From positions 1 through 64,000 of the forward strand of contig NZ_FXLP01000005.1 of the NCBI RefSeq assembly GCF_900176605.1: 64,000 nt of DNA. Reading direction: 5' to 3'. The notes beneath the pieces are model-generated. The model made no database searches. It saw nothing but the letters and a program-made list of their open reading frames with translations, and had not been told where the DNA came from. The translations under genes were made by a program, and so were the position numbers. Shown in pieces: positions 17,583-27,544 of the stretch (position 1 is the first letter of the stretch; every line of letters begins with the position of its first letter). The stretch comes from Peptoniphilus vaginalis. GTDB lineage: Bacteria > Bacillota > Clostridia > Tissierellales > Peptoniphilaceae.

Positions 17583-19115
17583 TTGGAAACTAATAACAAA
17601 GACTTAGTCGTAAGGATGGAGAAGATTACCAAAATGTTTGGTGACTTCGTGGCGAACGACGAAATTGATCTTGATATTAGGAGGGGAGAAATCCATTCTC
17701 TTCTTGGAGAAAACGGTGCCGGAAAGACTACTCTTATGAACATGCTTTACGGCTTAAGTTCTCCTACATCAGGTGAGATTTATATAAATGATGAAAAAAA
17801 AGAATTTAAGGATCCTAATGATGCCATAAAGGCAGGACTAGGTATGGTTCACCAGCACTTTATGCTTATTGAACCCTTCACTGTTGTTGAAAATATTATT
17901 CTTGGCATGGAGCCCATGAAGGGAATCAAGGTGGACATAAAGAAGGCAAGGGAAGATGTAGTTGCCCTTTCTGAAAAATATGGTTTTAAAATTGATCCCG
18001 ATGCAAGGATCCAAGACATAACTGTTGGGACTCAACAAAAGGTGGAAATACTTAAGGTTTTGTATAGGGGTGCCGATATATTGATTTTTGATGAGCCAAC
18101 TGCTGTTTTGACTCCTCAAGAAATCACTGAATTAATCGAAATAATAAAAAATCTTGCCAAGGAAGGCAAGTCTATAATTATTATCACCCACAAGCTAAAG
18201 GAAATTAAACAGGTTGCTAATAGGTGTACAATTATTAGACGTGGTAAAAAGATTGATACAGTTAATGTTGCTGATGTAAGTGAATCTGAACTTGCTGATA
18301 TGATGGTGGGAAGAGCTGTTCACCTAGATGTTAATAAGGCAGATGCTAGTTCTGGTGACACAATTCTTGATATCAAGGGGTTAACTGCAAGAGATATTAG
18401 GAAGGTCAAAAAGTTAGATGACTTAAATCTCGACATCAAGGCTGGAGAAATTCATGGTATTGCAGGTGTTGATGGAAATGGTCAATCTGAACTAATTGAA
18501 ACTCTCACTGGTCTTAAAAAGGCAGAAGCTGGTTCTGTAATCTTTAAGGGAGAAGAAATTTTAAATCATACTCCAAGGGATATTATTGAAAGAGGCTTAA
18601 ACTCAATTCCAGAAGATAGGCAACTTCGAGGACTTGTCCTAGATTTTTCTGTTGCAGAAAATATTATCTTAAAGGAATACTACAAGGACAAGTTTTCTAA
18701 AAAGGGAATCTTGGACTTTCCTAATATTGAAAAAAATGCAGTCGACCTTTCAGAGGACTACGATATAAGACCAAGAAACATTAAACAATTTGCAGGCGCC
18801 CTTTCTGGTGGTAACCAACAAAAGGTTATTATTGCAAGGGAGATTTCTGGAGATCCAGATCTTCTTATTGCAGCCCAACCAACTAGGGGGCTAGATGTTG
18901 GTGCCATTGAATACATTAGGAATTTCTTGATAAAGCAAAGGGACAAGGGGAAGGCAGTCCTTCTCATCTCCTTTGAACTTGATGAAATTCTTGCCCTATC
19001 TGATAGGATTTCTGTTATTTATAATGGAAAAATCCTAAAGACTTTTGATGCGAAGGAAACTAATGAAAGAGAGCTAGGGCTATATATGGCAGGAGGTAAA
19101 AATGAAGAGAAATAG
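17583..19115 (+). CDS. Nucleoside ABC transporter, duplicated ATPase (NupO-like)
   Basis: About 510 aa with two fused nucleotide-binding domains, the sugar/nucleoside-importer layout. The first has Walker A LLGENGAGKTT; its signature is altered to ITVGTQQK, and Walker B is ILIFDEPTA. The second has the degenerate GVDGNGQSE in place of Walker A but a canonical LSGGNQQK. TTG 17583 is preferred over TTG 17577 because the AAAGGAG site (17567-17573) is only 3 bases from the latter. It overlaps the first permease by 14 bases. Confidence 0.92.
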   Translation: METNNKDLVVRMEKITKMFGDFVANDEIDLDIRRGEIHSLLGENGAGKTTLMNMLYGLSSPTSGEIYINDEKKEFKDPNDAIKAGLGMVHQHFMLIEPFTVVENIILGMEPMKGIKVDIKKAREDVVALSEKYGFKIDPDARIQDITVGTQQKVEILKVLYRGADILIFDEPTAVLTPQEITELIEIIKNLAKEGKSIIIITHKLKEIKQVANRCTIIRRGKKIDTVNVADVSESELADMMVGRAVHLDVNKADASSGDTILDIKGLTARDIRKVKKLDDLNLDIKAGEIHGIAGVDGNGQSELIETLTGLKKAEAGSVIFKGEEILNHTPRDIIERGLNSIPEDRQLRGLVLDFSVAENIILKEYYKDKFSKKGILDFPNIEKNAVDLSEDYDIRPRNIKQFAGALSGGNQQKVIIAREISGDPDLLIAAQPTRGLDVGAIEYIRNFLIKQRDKGKAVLLISFELDEILALSDRISVIYNGKILKTFDAKETNERELGLYMAGGKNEEK

Positions 19116-20229
19116 GTTTATATACACAATTCTTGCCATTGTACTTGGGATAATAATTGGTTCAATTATACTTTTAATTAGTGGAACAAATCCAGTTGAG
19201 GCCTATAAGGTAATCTTCTTGGGTGCCTTTGGAAAGCCTAAGTATATTTCCTGGACAATAGTAAAGGCTGTGCCTTTAATTTTAACAGGACTTTCAGTTG
19301 CCTTTGCCTTCAACACAGGCCTATTTAATATTGGTGCCGAAGGTCAATACATAGTTGGTTCCATTGGAGCCCTTGTCGTTGGACTTTTGTTGGACCTTCC
19401 TCCAGTAATTCACGGACTTGTAGCTCTATTAGTTGGAGCTCTTTGTGGTTATCTTTGGGGAGCTATAGTTGGAATATTAAAGGCAAAATTTCAAGTTAAT
19501 GAAGTTATATCGTCTATTATGATGAACTGGATTGGCTTTTATTTAAGCAATTATCTTTTGAGTTTTCCAATCTTAAGGTCAATTGAATCAGATAACTCTT
19601 ATCCAATTAAGGACTCTGCCAGCATAAAAATTGCTGGTGCTTGGAAGATGAGTGAATCTGGTAGAGCTTTTCTTGCTCAACACAAATTTTTAAAGGATAT
19701 TTTAAATCCACCTCTAAACTTTGGTATAGTAATTGCCATTGTTGCAGCCCTAGTAGTTTGGTATATCCTAAAGAAAACTACACTTGGTTATGAACTTCGT
19801 GCTGTTGGTTTCAATGAAAAGGCAGCTGAATACGGTGGAATTGACATCAATAAATCTATTGTAAAATCCATGGGTATTGCAGGAATCTTGGCAGGACTTG
19901 CTGGTGCGATAACTGTTCTTGGTGTCTCTGGCGACATTGGAATTATGGCAGCCCAAGAAGGCTACGGCTTTGATGGAATGGCAGTTGCCCTTATAGCAGG
20001 CAACAACCCACTAGGCACAATCCCAGCAGCCCTTCTTTATGCAGGCTTAACTTATGGTGGAGGAAAGCTTACTACAATAGGAACTTATTCAGAAGTCGTA
20101 AAAATTATTATTGGTATTATGATTCTATTTATTGCAATGCCAAAACTTTTGGATATTATAAAATTCTTCTTTACTAAGTGGTCAAAGAAGGATGGAAAAA
20201 AATTAGAAAAAGGAGGAGCAAATGAATAG
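19102..20229 (+). CDS. Nucleoside ABC transporter permease 1 (NupP-like)
   Basis: 375 aa with about nine membrane segments. The family-typical NTGLFNIGAEGQYIVGSIGA lies near 72-91 and LRAVGFNEKAAEYGGI near 232. It forms the channel with the next gene, overlaps it by 8 bases, and ends in a Lys-rich cytoplasmic tail. Confidence 0.92.
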   Translation: MKRNRFIYTILAIVLGIIIGSIILLISGTNPVEAYKVIFLGAFGKPKYISWTIVKAVPLILTGLSVAFAFNTGLFNIGAEGQYIVGSIGALVVGLLLDLPPVIHGLVALLVGALCGYLWGAIVGILKAKFQVNEVISSIMMNWIGFYLSNYLLSFPILRSIESDNSYPIKDSASIKIAGAWKMSESGRAFLAQHKFLKDILNPPLNFGIVIAIVAALVVWYILKKTTLGYELRAVGFNEKAAEYGGIDINKSIVKSMGIAGILAGLAGAITVLGVSGDIGIMAAQEGYGFDGMAVALIAGNNPLGTIPAALLYAGLTYGGGKLTTIGTYSEVVKIIIGIMILFIAMPKLLDIIKFFFTKWSKKDGKKLEKGGANE

Positions 20230-21178
20230 TTCACTTTTAAGCTTAGCAAGTATTTTATCAATAACACTTTTATATTCAGCTCCCCTTATTTATACAGCCC
20301 TTGGAGGCGTCTTATCTGAAAACTCTGGTGTTGTAAACATAGGACTTGAAGGAATGATGTCCATAGGAGCAGTTGTTGGTTCCATTGTTGGTTACTACCT
20401 AGGCAATCCTTGGTTGGCATTCTTGTGTGGAGGACTTGGTGGAATGTTAGTAGCCCTTCTTCACGCCATAGCCACAGTTAACTTTGCGGCAGACCACGTT
20501 GTAAGTGGTATTGCTATTAACTTAATTGGACCGGGACTTTCACTTTTCCTTTGTAGGCTCTTCTTTGATGGAGCAGCTATGTCAAAGTCCATACCTTATG
20601 AAAACAAACTTCCAATCTTATTTGGAAAAGTTTTTAAGTCTGGTGGTGGAAAGGGCATAAGCAAATTTTTTGATATTGTATTCTCACAATATGCATCAGT
20701 TTACCTTGCCTTCGTTCTTGTCTTTGTAGTTTATTTTATACTTTACAAGACTAGACTTGGTCTAAGGATAAGAGCAGTTGGAGAATACCCTAAGGCGGCA
20801 GAAACTCTTGGAGTAGATGCTTACAAAATCAAATACATTTGCGTACTAGCATCTGGATTTTTAGCAGGACTTGGTGGAGCTTCAATGTCCCTTGCAGTTG
20901 TATCCAACTACAGGGAAACACTTATCTCTGGTCAAGGCTTTATTGCCCTTGCTGCAGTAATCTTTGGCGGATGGAAACCACAAGGAGCTATGCTTGCTTG
21001 CCTACTCTTTGGTTTTGCTCAAGGACTTTCAGTTTTCCTTGGCTCCATTGGAATAAAAATCGATACAAACCTACTTTCTATGATTCCTTATGCAATAACA
21101 CTTCTTGTATTAATAATTTTTGTAAAGGGATCAAGAGCACCATCAGCAGATGGTATTCCTTACGAAAGAAACAATTAA
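20222..21178 (+). CDS. Nucleoside ABC transporter permease 2 (NupQ-like)
   Basis: 318 aa with about eight membrane segments. It shows LSENSGVVNIGLEGMMSIGA (about 30-49) and the RAVGEYPKAAETLGVD loop near 195. It is the partner of the preceding permease and the last gene before a strong terminator. Confidence 0.92.
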   Translation: MNSSLLSLASILSITLLYSAPLIYTALGGVLSENSGVVNIGLEGMMSIGAVVGSIVGYYLGNPWLAFLCGGLGGMLVALLHAIATVNFAADHVVSGIAINLIGPGLSLFLCRLFFDGAAMSKSIPYENKLPILFGKVFKSGGGKGISKFFDIVFSQYASVYLAFVLVFVVYFILYKTRLGLRIRAVGEYPKAAETLGVDAYKIKYICVLASGFLAGLGGASMSLAVVSNYRETLISGQGFIALAAVIFGGWKPQGAMLACLLFGFAQGLSVFLGSIGIKIDTNLLSMIPYAITLLVLIIFVKGSRAPSADGIPYERNN

Positions 21179-21190
21179 AAATAAAATTTT

Positions 21191-21217
21191 GTCTCAGCTT
21201 CGGCTGGGACTTTTTTT
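21191..21217 (+). terminator. Terminator of the nucleoside transporter operon
   Basis: GTCTCAGC-TTCG-GCTGGGAC (21191-21210) is an 8-bp stem with a stable UUCG-type tetraloop, followed by seven Ts. Confidence 0.9.
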
Positions 21218-21284
21218 ATGTCCTAATTTATCTTATTAAATTATAAAATTTATCTGATATAATTTCTTTAAGAGGAGGATGTTT

Positions 21285-22313
21285 ATGACTTTTGAAATTT
21301 TTAAGGATAGCAGGAAGGGACGACTTAATAAAATATCTGACGTTAAGGGAGTTAAGGTTGGTCACTCAACTATTAGGGATGGAAAAATAAAAACTGGAGT
21401 GACATGTATCATGCCCCATGATGGTGATGTCTTTAATGAAAAACTCTTAGCAAGCTCTTACATAATTAACGGCTATGGAAAAAGTCTTGGTCTTGTTCAA
21501 CTTGAAGAGTTGGGGACTCTTGAGTCACCAATTTTTATGACTAACACTATGAGCCTTGGAAGAGTGCTTGACTCTTCGATGAAGTGGATGATAGATAAGT
21601 ATGAAAATGTGGGCGACAAGGCTGGAGCACCAAACATTATTGTCACAGAATGCAACGATGGAGTTATAAATGACATGAGGGGCCTTCATGTAAAAGAAGA
21701 AAATGTCCTAGAGGCTCTTAAAAATATAAAAGAAGATTTTGAAGAAGGGTCAGTTGGAGCGGGAACTGGAATGATTTCCTTTAACCTCAAAAGTGGAATT
21801 GGATCATCATCAAGAATTATTGAAATAGAGGGAGAGGACTACACCCTAGGCAGTCTTGTCTTGTCAAATTTTGGCAGGATAAAAGACCTAAAGATAGAAG
21901 GAAGACCCATAGGACGTGAAATGTATTTAAGGTCCAAGGAAAAGAGGGATGATAAGGACAAGGGTTCAATTATTATAGTCCTTGCAACAGACTTGCCCCT
22001 TAGTTCAAGACAATTAAAGAGACTATCAAAGAGGGCGACAATTGGTCTTGGAAATGTAGGATCATACTTGGGTCATGGATCAGGAGACATTGTACTTGCC
22101 TTTTCAACTGCCAATAAGATTAGAGAGAATAATTTTGAAGAAATTAAAATTATAAAAGAAGACTTATTAGATGATGCCTTTAGGGCTTGTGCAGAGTCAG
22201 TTGAAGAATCTGTAATTAAGTCTTTACTTTATTCAAAGTCAGAAATTACAAAAGATGGCAAAAAGATTTTTTCTCTTGAAGATAACTTAAAAAATTTAGG
22301 AATTGATTTTTGA
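21285..22313 (+). CDS. P1 family peptidase (DmpA/ornithine acetyltransferase fold)
   Basis: 342 aa. It resembles D-aminopeptidase DmpA, an N-terminal-nucleophile enzyme that cleaves itself before a serine. The matching site here is KDKGSIIIVLATDLPLS, with the Gly-Ser bond near residue 227. The conserved GSVGAGTGM, SNFGRI and NVGSYLGHGSGDIVLAFSTAN stretches are present. The ATG at 21285 is chosen because the ATG at 21279 overlaps the GAGGAGG site. A TATAAT (21258-21263) lies upstream. It is a single-gene unit; the substrate is unknown. Confidence 0.9.
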   Translation: MTFEIFKDSRKGRLNKISDVKGVKVGHSTIRDGKIKTGVTCIMPHDGDVFNEKLLASSYIINGYGKSLGLVQLEELGTLESPIFMTNTMSLGRVLDSSMKWMIDKYENVGDKAGAPNIIVTECNDGVINDMRGLHVKEENVLEALKNIKEDFEEGSVGAGTGMISFNLKSGIGSSSRIIEIEGEDYTLGSLVLSNFGRIKDLKIEGRPIGREMYLRSKEKRDDKDKGSIIIVLATDLPLSSRQLKRLSKRATIGLGNVGSYLGHGSGDIVLAFSTANKIRENNFEEIKIIKEDLLDDAFRACAESVEESVIKSLLYSKSEITKDGKKIFSLEDNLKNLGIDF

Positions 22314-22327
22314 TTTTTATTAACTTT

Positions 22328-22356
22328 TTTACAATTTATGAGTGGGGTTCTATAAT
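22328..22356 (+). promoter_or_regulatory. Promoter of the tandem membrane-protein genes
   Basis: TTTACA (22328-22333), a 17-base spacer and TATAAT (22351-22356) lie about 50 bases before the first gene. Confidence 0.75.
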
Positions 22357-22407
22357 AAATTAAGAAGGAAAAGTTTTATATTAACAAAACATTTTTGAGG
22401 TGGATTA

Positions 22408-23052
22408 ATGAGCGAATTTTCAAGATATGTTTTAGTGGCAATTTTTACATCAGCCTTAGTCACTTTTATTTACATAAGAGAAGATAAGAAAGAAGAAAAA
22501 GACTCTAAGAATGATATAATATATTCCTTTCTAATGAGCAATTTTTTAATCTTACAATTTTACTTTAAAATTTATCAAAATATTGGGCTTGCGATTATGG
22601 TTAGCATATTTGTTTATTTTGTGATTTGGGCTATTTATAAACTTTACACAGATAGCAAAAGGGGAAGCAAGTTATTGGAAAATAAAAATGAGCCTAAGTG
22701 GAGGGTTTTATTTATTTCAATATCTTTTATATTATTAGCAAGTCTTAGTTTTTTAGAATTAGAAGATGGAGCTACTGTTTATTCATACAACAAAAGTGAC
22801 TTTCGAAAAATTTTAATAATTTCAATTTTTTTTGTTAGCTACATTAGAATTATTTTAGACTTGAAAGTTTTAAAAAGAATTTTATTTGAAAAAGATATTT
22901 GGAGAAGAGCTTTTATTATTTCAGAAATTATTTTGATTTTGGTATTAGCTTTAGGAAGTGCCTATAATATAAAAAATGTCGACCGCTTTGATTTTTATGT
23001 AGAAAGTGAAGATTATCAAGAAACATCAGGAGAGGAATTATGGGAAATTTAA
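22408..23052 (+). CDS. Membrane protein, tandem family copy 1
   Basis: 214 aa; family not recognised. Predicted membrane segments lie near 7-23, 43-58, 63-80, 100-115, 131-148 and 168-187. The signature shared with the two genes after it is LELEDGATVYSYNKSDF (about 119-135) followed by LKVLKRILFEKDIWRRAF and a C-terminal AYNIKNVDRFDFY. It overlaps copy 2 by 13 bases. Confidence 0.75.
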   Translation: MSEFSRYVLVAIFTSALVTFIYIREDKKEEKDSKNDIIYSFLMSNFLILQFYFKIYQNIGLAIMVSIFVYFVIWAIYKLYTDSKRGSKLLENKNEPKWRVLFISISFILLASLSFLELEDGATVYSYNKSDFRKILIISIFFVSYIRIILDLKVLKRILFEKDIWRRAFIISEIILILVLALGSAYNIKNVDRFDFYVESEDYQETSGEELWEI

Positions 23053-23642
23053 TTATATTTTTTATAGGAACGATTATTTTTTGTTCAATTATTCCAATTG
23101 CAGACAAGTACAAGAAGAACAAGGGAATAGAAATTGACAATAGCGATGTAATGAGGACCTATACTTATGCTTTTACAGTTATTGAAATGTGGCTTTCAAT
23201 GATTTTTTGCCAAAATAAACTATATTTTTATCTAGTAGTGTTTGGTCTTGTAGCGTATTTTGTATATAAAACTTTGACAGAAGATATTTTGAAAAACAAG
23301 TACAAGGATGATCCTAGACTTTATAAAATAACGACAATTATTGTTCAAGTTGTACTTATAATTTATTAACTAATATTTTCTATAACCCTTGAAGATGGCC
23401 ATAGGATTGACTCCTTTGCAAAAAATGAGTTTTCAATTATTTTGCCATGCTTTGTTTTAGCTATTTTGTGGCTTAGCTATTATTTTTCAAAAAAATCACT
23501 GACTATATTATTTAATGATAAGGATACTTACAGGAAGCTTTTTATCACTTTACAAATTTTATTTATAATAATTTTTGTAGCCTTTACAATCTATAATTTC
23601 ATTAATATTAAAAGGTTTGATTTTTATCTCGATAGGATGTAA
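23040..23642 (+). pseudogene. Membrane protein, tandem family copy 2, broken by an in-frame TAA
   Basis: The frame from ATG 23040 runs to a TAA at 23367-23369 (109 aa) and then continues in the same frame, without any indel, to a stop at 23640-23642. The second half carries the family signature: SITLEDGHRIDSFAKNEF, then FNDKDTYRKLF and YNFINIKRFDFY. Without the TAA the protein would be 200 aa, matching its neighbours at 214 and 196 aa. A single base change therefore explains the break. Either half could still be translated, but neither is the full protein. Confidence 0.8.
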
Positions 23643-23668
23643 AACTTTGGGAGTTAAAGGAGAAAGAA

Positions 23669-24259
23669 ATGACAGAAGGAATGAGGAATGCTCTTATTGG
23701 AACTTTTCTAGCCTTAATATTTTTTATAATTTTTGAAAAATTATCAAATAAAAGATTTTTTAATAAAAAACTTAGCAGGGGAGAAAAACTTTTAGATTAC
23801 TATAATGCCAGTACAATACTGCTTCTTTTTTGGATTAATTCCATTTATTCAAGAAACAAGTTGATTCTATACTGTATAGGAGGCTACATATTTATAAATA
23901 TTTTTCTTAAATTATTTAAGTCTGACTTTGAAACTTATGAAAAGGAAAAGTATTTAAAAGTTATTACTATTTCGATTTGCATAATTTTTACAATTTATCA
24001 AATTATATTTTTCCTAACTTTAAAAGATGGGACTGTAATAGAAAACTTCAACAGGTCAGCTTATATTAGTACTATGATTTATTTGTTAATAGGATTTTTT
24101 ATTGTTAATATATATTTTTTAATAAAGAATCTTAGGACAATTTTTATAAAGAAAGACAATTACAGAAAAGTTTTTACTATTATAGATGGAATATTTATCC
24201 TATCTCAAGCTTTCTTTATAATTTATAATCTTGTAAATGCAGATAGGTTTGTTTTTTAA
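23669..24259 (+). CDS. Membrane protein, tandem family copy 3
   Basis: 196 aa with about five membrane segments. It shares the family signature: FFLTLKDGTVIENFNRSAY (about 111-129), LKNLRTIFIKKDNYRKVF and a C-terminal IYNLVNADRFVF. It has its own AAGGAG site 27 bases after copy 2. A hairpin with a T run follows at 24303-24342. Confidence 0.75.
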   Translation: MTEGMRNALIGTFLALIFFIIFEKLSNKRFFNKKLSRGEKLLDYYNASTILLLFWINSIYSRNKLILYCIGGYIFINIFLKLFKSDFETYEKEKYLKVITISICIIFTIYQIIFFLTLKDGTVIENFNRSAYISTMIYLLIGFFIVNIYFLIKNLRTIFIKKDNYRKVFTIIDGIFILSQAFFIIYNLVNADRFVF

Positions 24260-24302
24260 CTGGATAAATTTATGTAAATTTAAAATAAAATCATTAATTC
24301 TC

Positions 24303-24342
24303 AAAAAATATGGAAATTTCGCCAATTTCTCATATTTTTTTG
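24303..24342 (+). terminator. Terminator after the membrane-protein family
   Basis: AAAAATATG and CATATTTTT arms with inner AAATT/AATTT pairing form a hairpin ending in seven Ts. It lies directly before the str promoter. Confidence 0.65.
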
Positions 24343-24371
24343 TTGACTTAGTGATTATCTAATGATAAAAT
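24343..24371 (+). promoter_or_regulatory. Promoter of the str operon
   Basis: TTGACT (24343-24348), a 17-base spacer and TAAAAT (24366-24371), about 88 bases before rpsL. Confidence 0.75.
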
Positions 24372-24390
24372 TGATGAGTATTTGAGACGG

Positions 24391-24418
24391 AAAGACTACC
24401 TAAATGCAGGTAGTCTTT
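24391..24418 (+). promoter_or_regulatory. Perfect hairpin in the rpsL leader
   Basis: AAAGACTACCT (24391-24401) pairs over all 11 bases with AGGTAGTCTTT (24408-24418), with a 6-base loop. No T run follows, so it is not a standard terminator. It begins roughly 12 bases after the predicted transcription start and may protect the 5' end or take part in regulation. Confidence 0.6.
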
Positions 24419-24458
24419 GAAATGTCCAATACTATTAATAAAACAGGAGGTGCAATTA

Positions 24459-24872
24459 ATGCCTACAATTAACCAATTAGTAAGAAATGGTAGAAAGAAA
24501 ATTCACAGTAAATCTAAATCACCAGCTCTTGATGTAAACTATGACACACTTAAAAAAGTTGAAACTGAAGTTAATTCTCCACAAAAAAGAGGAGTTTGTG
24601 TTGCAGTAAGAACAGTAACACCTAAGAAACCGAATTCAGCTCTTAGAAAAGTTGCCAGAGTTCGTTTAACAAATGGATACGAAGTTATGGCTTACATTCC
24701 AGGAATCGGACACAACCTACAAGAACACAGTGTTGTTTTAATCCGTGGTGGAAGAGTAAAGGATTTACCAGGTGTTAGATACCATATCGTAAGAGGTACT
24801 CTTGATACAGCTGGAGTTACAGACAGAAAGCAATCTAGATCTAAATATGGTACTAAGAAACCTAAAAATTGA
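24459..24872 (+). CDS. rpsL: 30S ribosomal protein S12
   Basis: 137 aa, normal length. [14 protein letters not shown] opens the protein, and the decoding-centre segments [20 protein letters not shown] and the [10 protein letters not shown] stretch are intact. ATG 24459 with AGGAGG (24445-24450) is used rather than the earlier in-frame ATG at 24417+, which would add 14 unrelated residues. It is the first gene of the str operon. Confidence 0.98.
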   Translation: MPTINQLVRNGRKKIHSKSKSPALDVNYDTLKKVETEVNSPQKRGVCVAVRTVTPKKPNSALRKVARVRLTNGYEVMAYIPGIGHNLQEHSVVLIRGGRVKDLPGVRYHIVRGTLDTAGVTDRKQSRSKYGTKKPKN

Positions 24873-24901
24873 TAGAATTTTACATGAGATTTTATAGATT
24901 T

Positions 24902-24930
24902 TTGGCTTACGGGCTCAACCTGAGTACCAA
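24902..24930 (+). promoter_or_regulatory. Structured element in the rpsL-rpsG spacer
   Basis: TTGG (24902-24905) pairs with CCAA (24927-24930), and CTCA (24914-24917) pairs with TGAG (24921-24924), enclosing GGGCTCAACC. Its position between S12 and S7 is where S7 binds for feedback control in Escherichia coli, so an autoregulatory site is inferred. Confidence 0.4.
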
Positions 24931-24964
24931 TGAATCGACTGAAAAATAGTTAAGGAGGGAAGTT

Positions 24965-25435
24965 ATGCCAAGAAAAGGACATATCCAAAAACGTGAAGTT
25001 ATGGCTGATCCAGTATATGCTGATGTGGTTATCACTAAGCTTATAAACAATGTTATGCTTGACGGTAAAAAAGGTACTGCTCAAAAAATTGTATACGGAG
25101 CACTTGAAACAATTGCAGAACAAACTGGAGAAGACGCACTTGAAGTATTTTACAAGGCACTTAACAATGTAATGCCTGTACTTGAAGTAAAGGGAAGAAG
25201 AATAGGCGGTGCTACTTACCAAGTACCAATGGAAGTAAGACCGGAAAGACGCCAAACTCTAGGCCTTAGATGGTTAGTTAAATATGCAAGAGTAAGAGGC
25301 GAAAAGACAATGCACGAAAGACTTGCAAAAGAAATTTTAGACGCATCTAACGGTTTAGGCGGAAGTGTTAAGAGAAAAGATGAAATGCATAGAACAGCAG
25401 AAGCTAACAAGGCATTTGCTCACTATAGATGGTAA
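24965..25435 (+). CDS. rpsG: 30S ribosomal protein S7
   Basis: 156 aa, normal length. It begins [20 protein letters not shown] and contains [20 protein letters not shown] and the C-terminal [15 protein letters not shown]. It nucleates assembly of the 30S head. The start has an AAGGAGGG site. Confidence 0.98.
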   Translation: MPRKGHIQKREVMADPVYADVVITKLINNVMLDGKKGTAQKIVYGALETIAEQTGEDALEVFYKALNNVMPVLEVKGRRIGGATYQVPMEVRPERRQTLGLRWLVKYARVRGEKTMHERLAKEILDASNGLGGSVKRKDEMHRTAEANKAFAHYRW

Positions 25436-25450
25436 TAAGGGGAGGAATTT

Positions 25451-27526
25451 ATGGCTCGCGAAATACCATTAAGTAAATATAGAAATATCGGTATTATGGC
25501 CCATATTGATGCTGGAAAGACTACTACTACAGAACGTATTCTTTTCTACGCTGGTAAGATTCACAAAATCGGTGAAACTCACGACGGTGGAGCACAAATG
25601 GACTGGATGGAACAAGAACAAGAAAGAGGTATCACAATTACTTCTGCAGCTACTACATGTCACTGGAAGGGCTACAGACTTAATATCATTGATACTCCGG
25701 GACACGTTGACTTCACAGTTGAAGTTGAAAGATCTCTAAGAGTACTTGATGGTGCTGTTGCACTTTTTGATGCAAAAAGTGGTGTAGAACCTCAATCTGA
25801 AACTGTTTGGAGACAAGCAGACAAATACCATGTTCCAAGAATCGCACACATCAACAAGATGGACGTTACAGGTGCAGACTTCTTTAGATCTGTTGATACT
25901 ATTGACAAGAAGCTAAAGGGTAACCCTGTTCCAATTCAAATTCCAATGGGAGCAGAAGATACTTTCATAGGAATGATTGACCTTGTTGAAATGAAAGCAG
26001 AAATTTACAAGGATGAACTTGGTAAGGAAATCGAAATTACAGATGTTCCTGAAGAGTACATGGAAGTTGCAACAAAATATAGAGAAAACTTAATTGAAGT
26101 TGCATCTGAATTTGATGAAGATCTAATGATGGCTTATCTTGAAGGTGAAGAAATCGACAAAGAACTTCTTAAGAAAGCTATAAGAAAGGGTACTCTTGCT
26201 GTTAAGATTACTCCAGTATCTTGTGGTTCTTCTTACAAGAACAAGGGTGTACAACTTCTATTAGATGCAATTATTGATTACCTCCCATCTCCTATTGATG
26301 TACCTGCAATTATTGGTACTGATGCTGATGGAAATGAAGTTGATAGACACGCATCTGATGATGAACCATTCTCAGCTCTTGCATTCAAAATCGTAACTGA
26401 CCCATACGTTGGTAAGCTTGCTTACTTTAGAGTTTACTCTGGAGTTCTTAAAGCAGGTTCTTATGTTATGAACTCTGCAAAGGGTAAGAGAGAAAGAATC
26501 GGAAGAATTCTTCAAATGCACGCTAACAAGAGAGAAGAAATCGAAGAAATCCACGCAGGAGAAATCGCAGCAGCTGTTGGTCTTAAAGACACAAGTACTG
26601 GTGATACTCTTTGTGATGAAAAGAATCAAGTTATTCTTGAAAATATGGAATTCCCAGACCCAGTTATCTCTGTAGCAATTGAACCAAAGACTAAAGCTTC
26701 TCAAGATAAGATGGCTCTTGCTCTTGCAAAACTTGCAGAAGAAGACCCAACTTTCAAAACATACACTGATGAAGAAACTGGTCAAACTATTATCGCTGGT
26801 ATGGGTGAACTTCACCTTGATATCATCGTTGATAGACTACTAAGAGAATTTAAGGTAGAGGCTAATATTGGTAATCCACAAGTATCTTATAGAGAAGGTA
26901 TTAGAAAAGCTGCTGAAGGTGAAGCTAAATACGCTCGTCAATCAGGTGGTCGTGGACAATATGGTCACGCTAAGATTAGAATCGAACCAAACGAACCAGG
27001 CGCTGGATTTGTATTCGAAAATGCCATCGTTGGTGGTGCAATTCCTAAGGAATTTATTGGACCAACTCAACAAGGTATCGAAGAAGCACTTCAATCTGGT
27101 ATCATTGGGGGATACGAAGTTCTTGATGTTAAGGTAACTCTTTATGATGGTTCTTACCATGAAGTCGACTCTTCAGAAATGGCATTTAAGATTGCCGGAT
27201 CTATGGCAGTAAGAGATGCTCTTGCAAAAGCTGATCCAGTACTTCTTGAACCAACAATGAAGGTTGAAGTTACAACTCCAGAAGAATACATGGGAGATGT
27301 AATCGGTGATATTAACTCAAGACGTGGTAGAATGGAAGGTATGGAACTTGTAGCTGGAGCTCAAATCGTTACAGCTTATGTACCACTAGCAGAAATGTTT
27401 GGTTACGCAACAAGCCTTCGTTCAAATACACAAGGAAGAGCAAACTACTCAATGATATTTGATCACTACGAAGAAGTACCTGCATCAATTGCTGAAGAAG
27501 TAGTTGGAGATAAAAAGAAAAAATAA
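25451..27526 (+). CDS. fusA: Elongation factor G
   Basis: 691 aa, full length. The GTPase motifs are [15 protein letters not shown] (G1), the ITITSAAT region (G2), DTPGHVDF (G3) and NKMD (G4), followed by domains II-V ending near [18 protein letters not shown]. It drives translocation. It lies 15 bases after rpsG and 18 bases before tuf. Confidence 0.98.
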   Translation: MAREIPLSKYRNIGIMAHIDAGKTTTTERILFYAGKIHKIGETHDGGAQMDWMEQEQERGITITSAATTCHWKGYRLNIIDTPGHVDFTVEVERSLRVLDGAVALFDAKSGVEPQSETVWRQADKYHVPRIAHINKMDVTGADFFRSVDTIDKKLKGNPVPIQIPMGAEDTFIGMIDLVEMKAEIYKDELGKEIEITDVPEEYMEVATKYRENLIEVASEFDEDLMMAYLEGEEIDKELLKKAIRKGTLAVKITPVSCGSSYKNKGVQLLLDAIIDYLPSPIDVPAIIGTDADGNEVDRHASDDEPFSALAFKIVTDPYVGKLAYFRVYSGVLKAGSYVMNSAKGKRERIGRILQMHANKREEIEEIHAGEIAAAVGLKDTSTGDTLCDEKNQVILENMEFPDPVISVAIEPKTKASQDKMALALAKLAEEDPTFKTYTDEETGQTIIAGMGELHLDIIVDRLLREFKVEANIGNPQVSYREGIRKAAEGEAKYARQSGGRGQYGHAKIRIEPNEPGAGFVFENAIVGGAIPKEFIGPTQQGIEEALQSGIIGGYEVLDVKVTLYDGSYHEVDSSEMAFKIAGSMAVRDALAKADPVLLEPTMKVEVTTPEEYMGDVIGDINSRRGRMEGMELVAGAQIVTAYVPLAEMFGYATSLRSNTQGRANYSMIFDHYEEVPASIAEEVVGDKKKK

Positions 27527-27544
27527 TAAATAGGAGGATTAATA

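Noticed and set aside
24417-24458. Longer S12 start at 24417
   Set aside because: It would place the AGGAGG site inside the coding region and adds residues not seen in S12 proteins.
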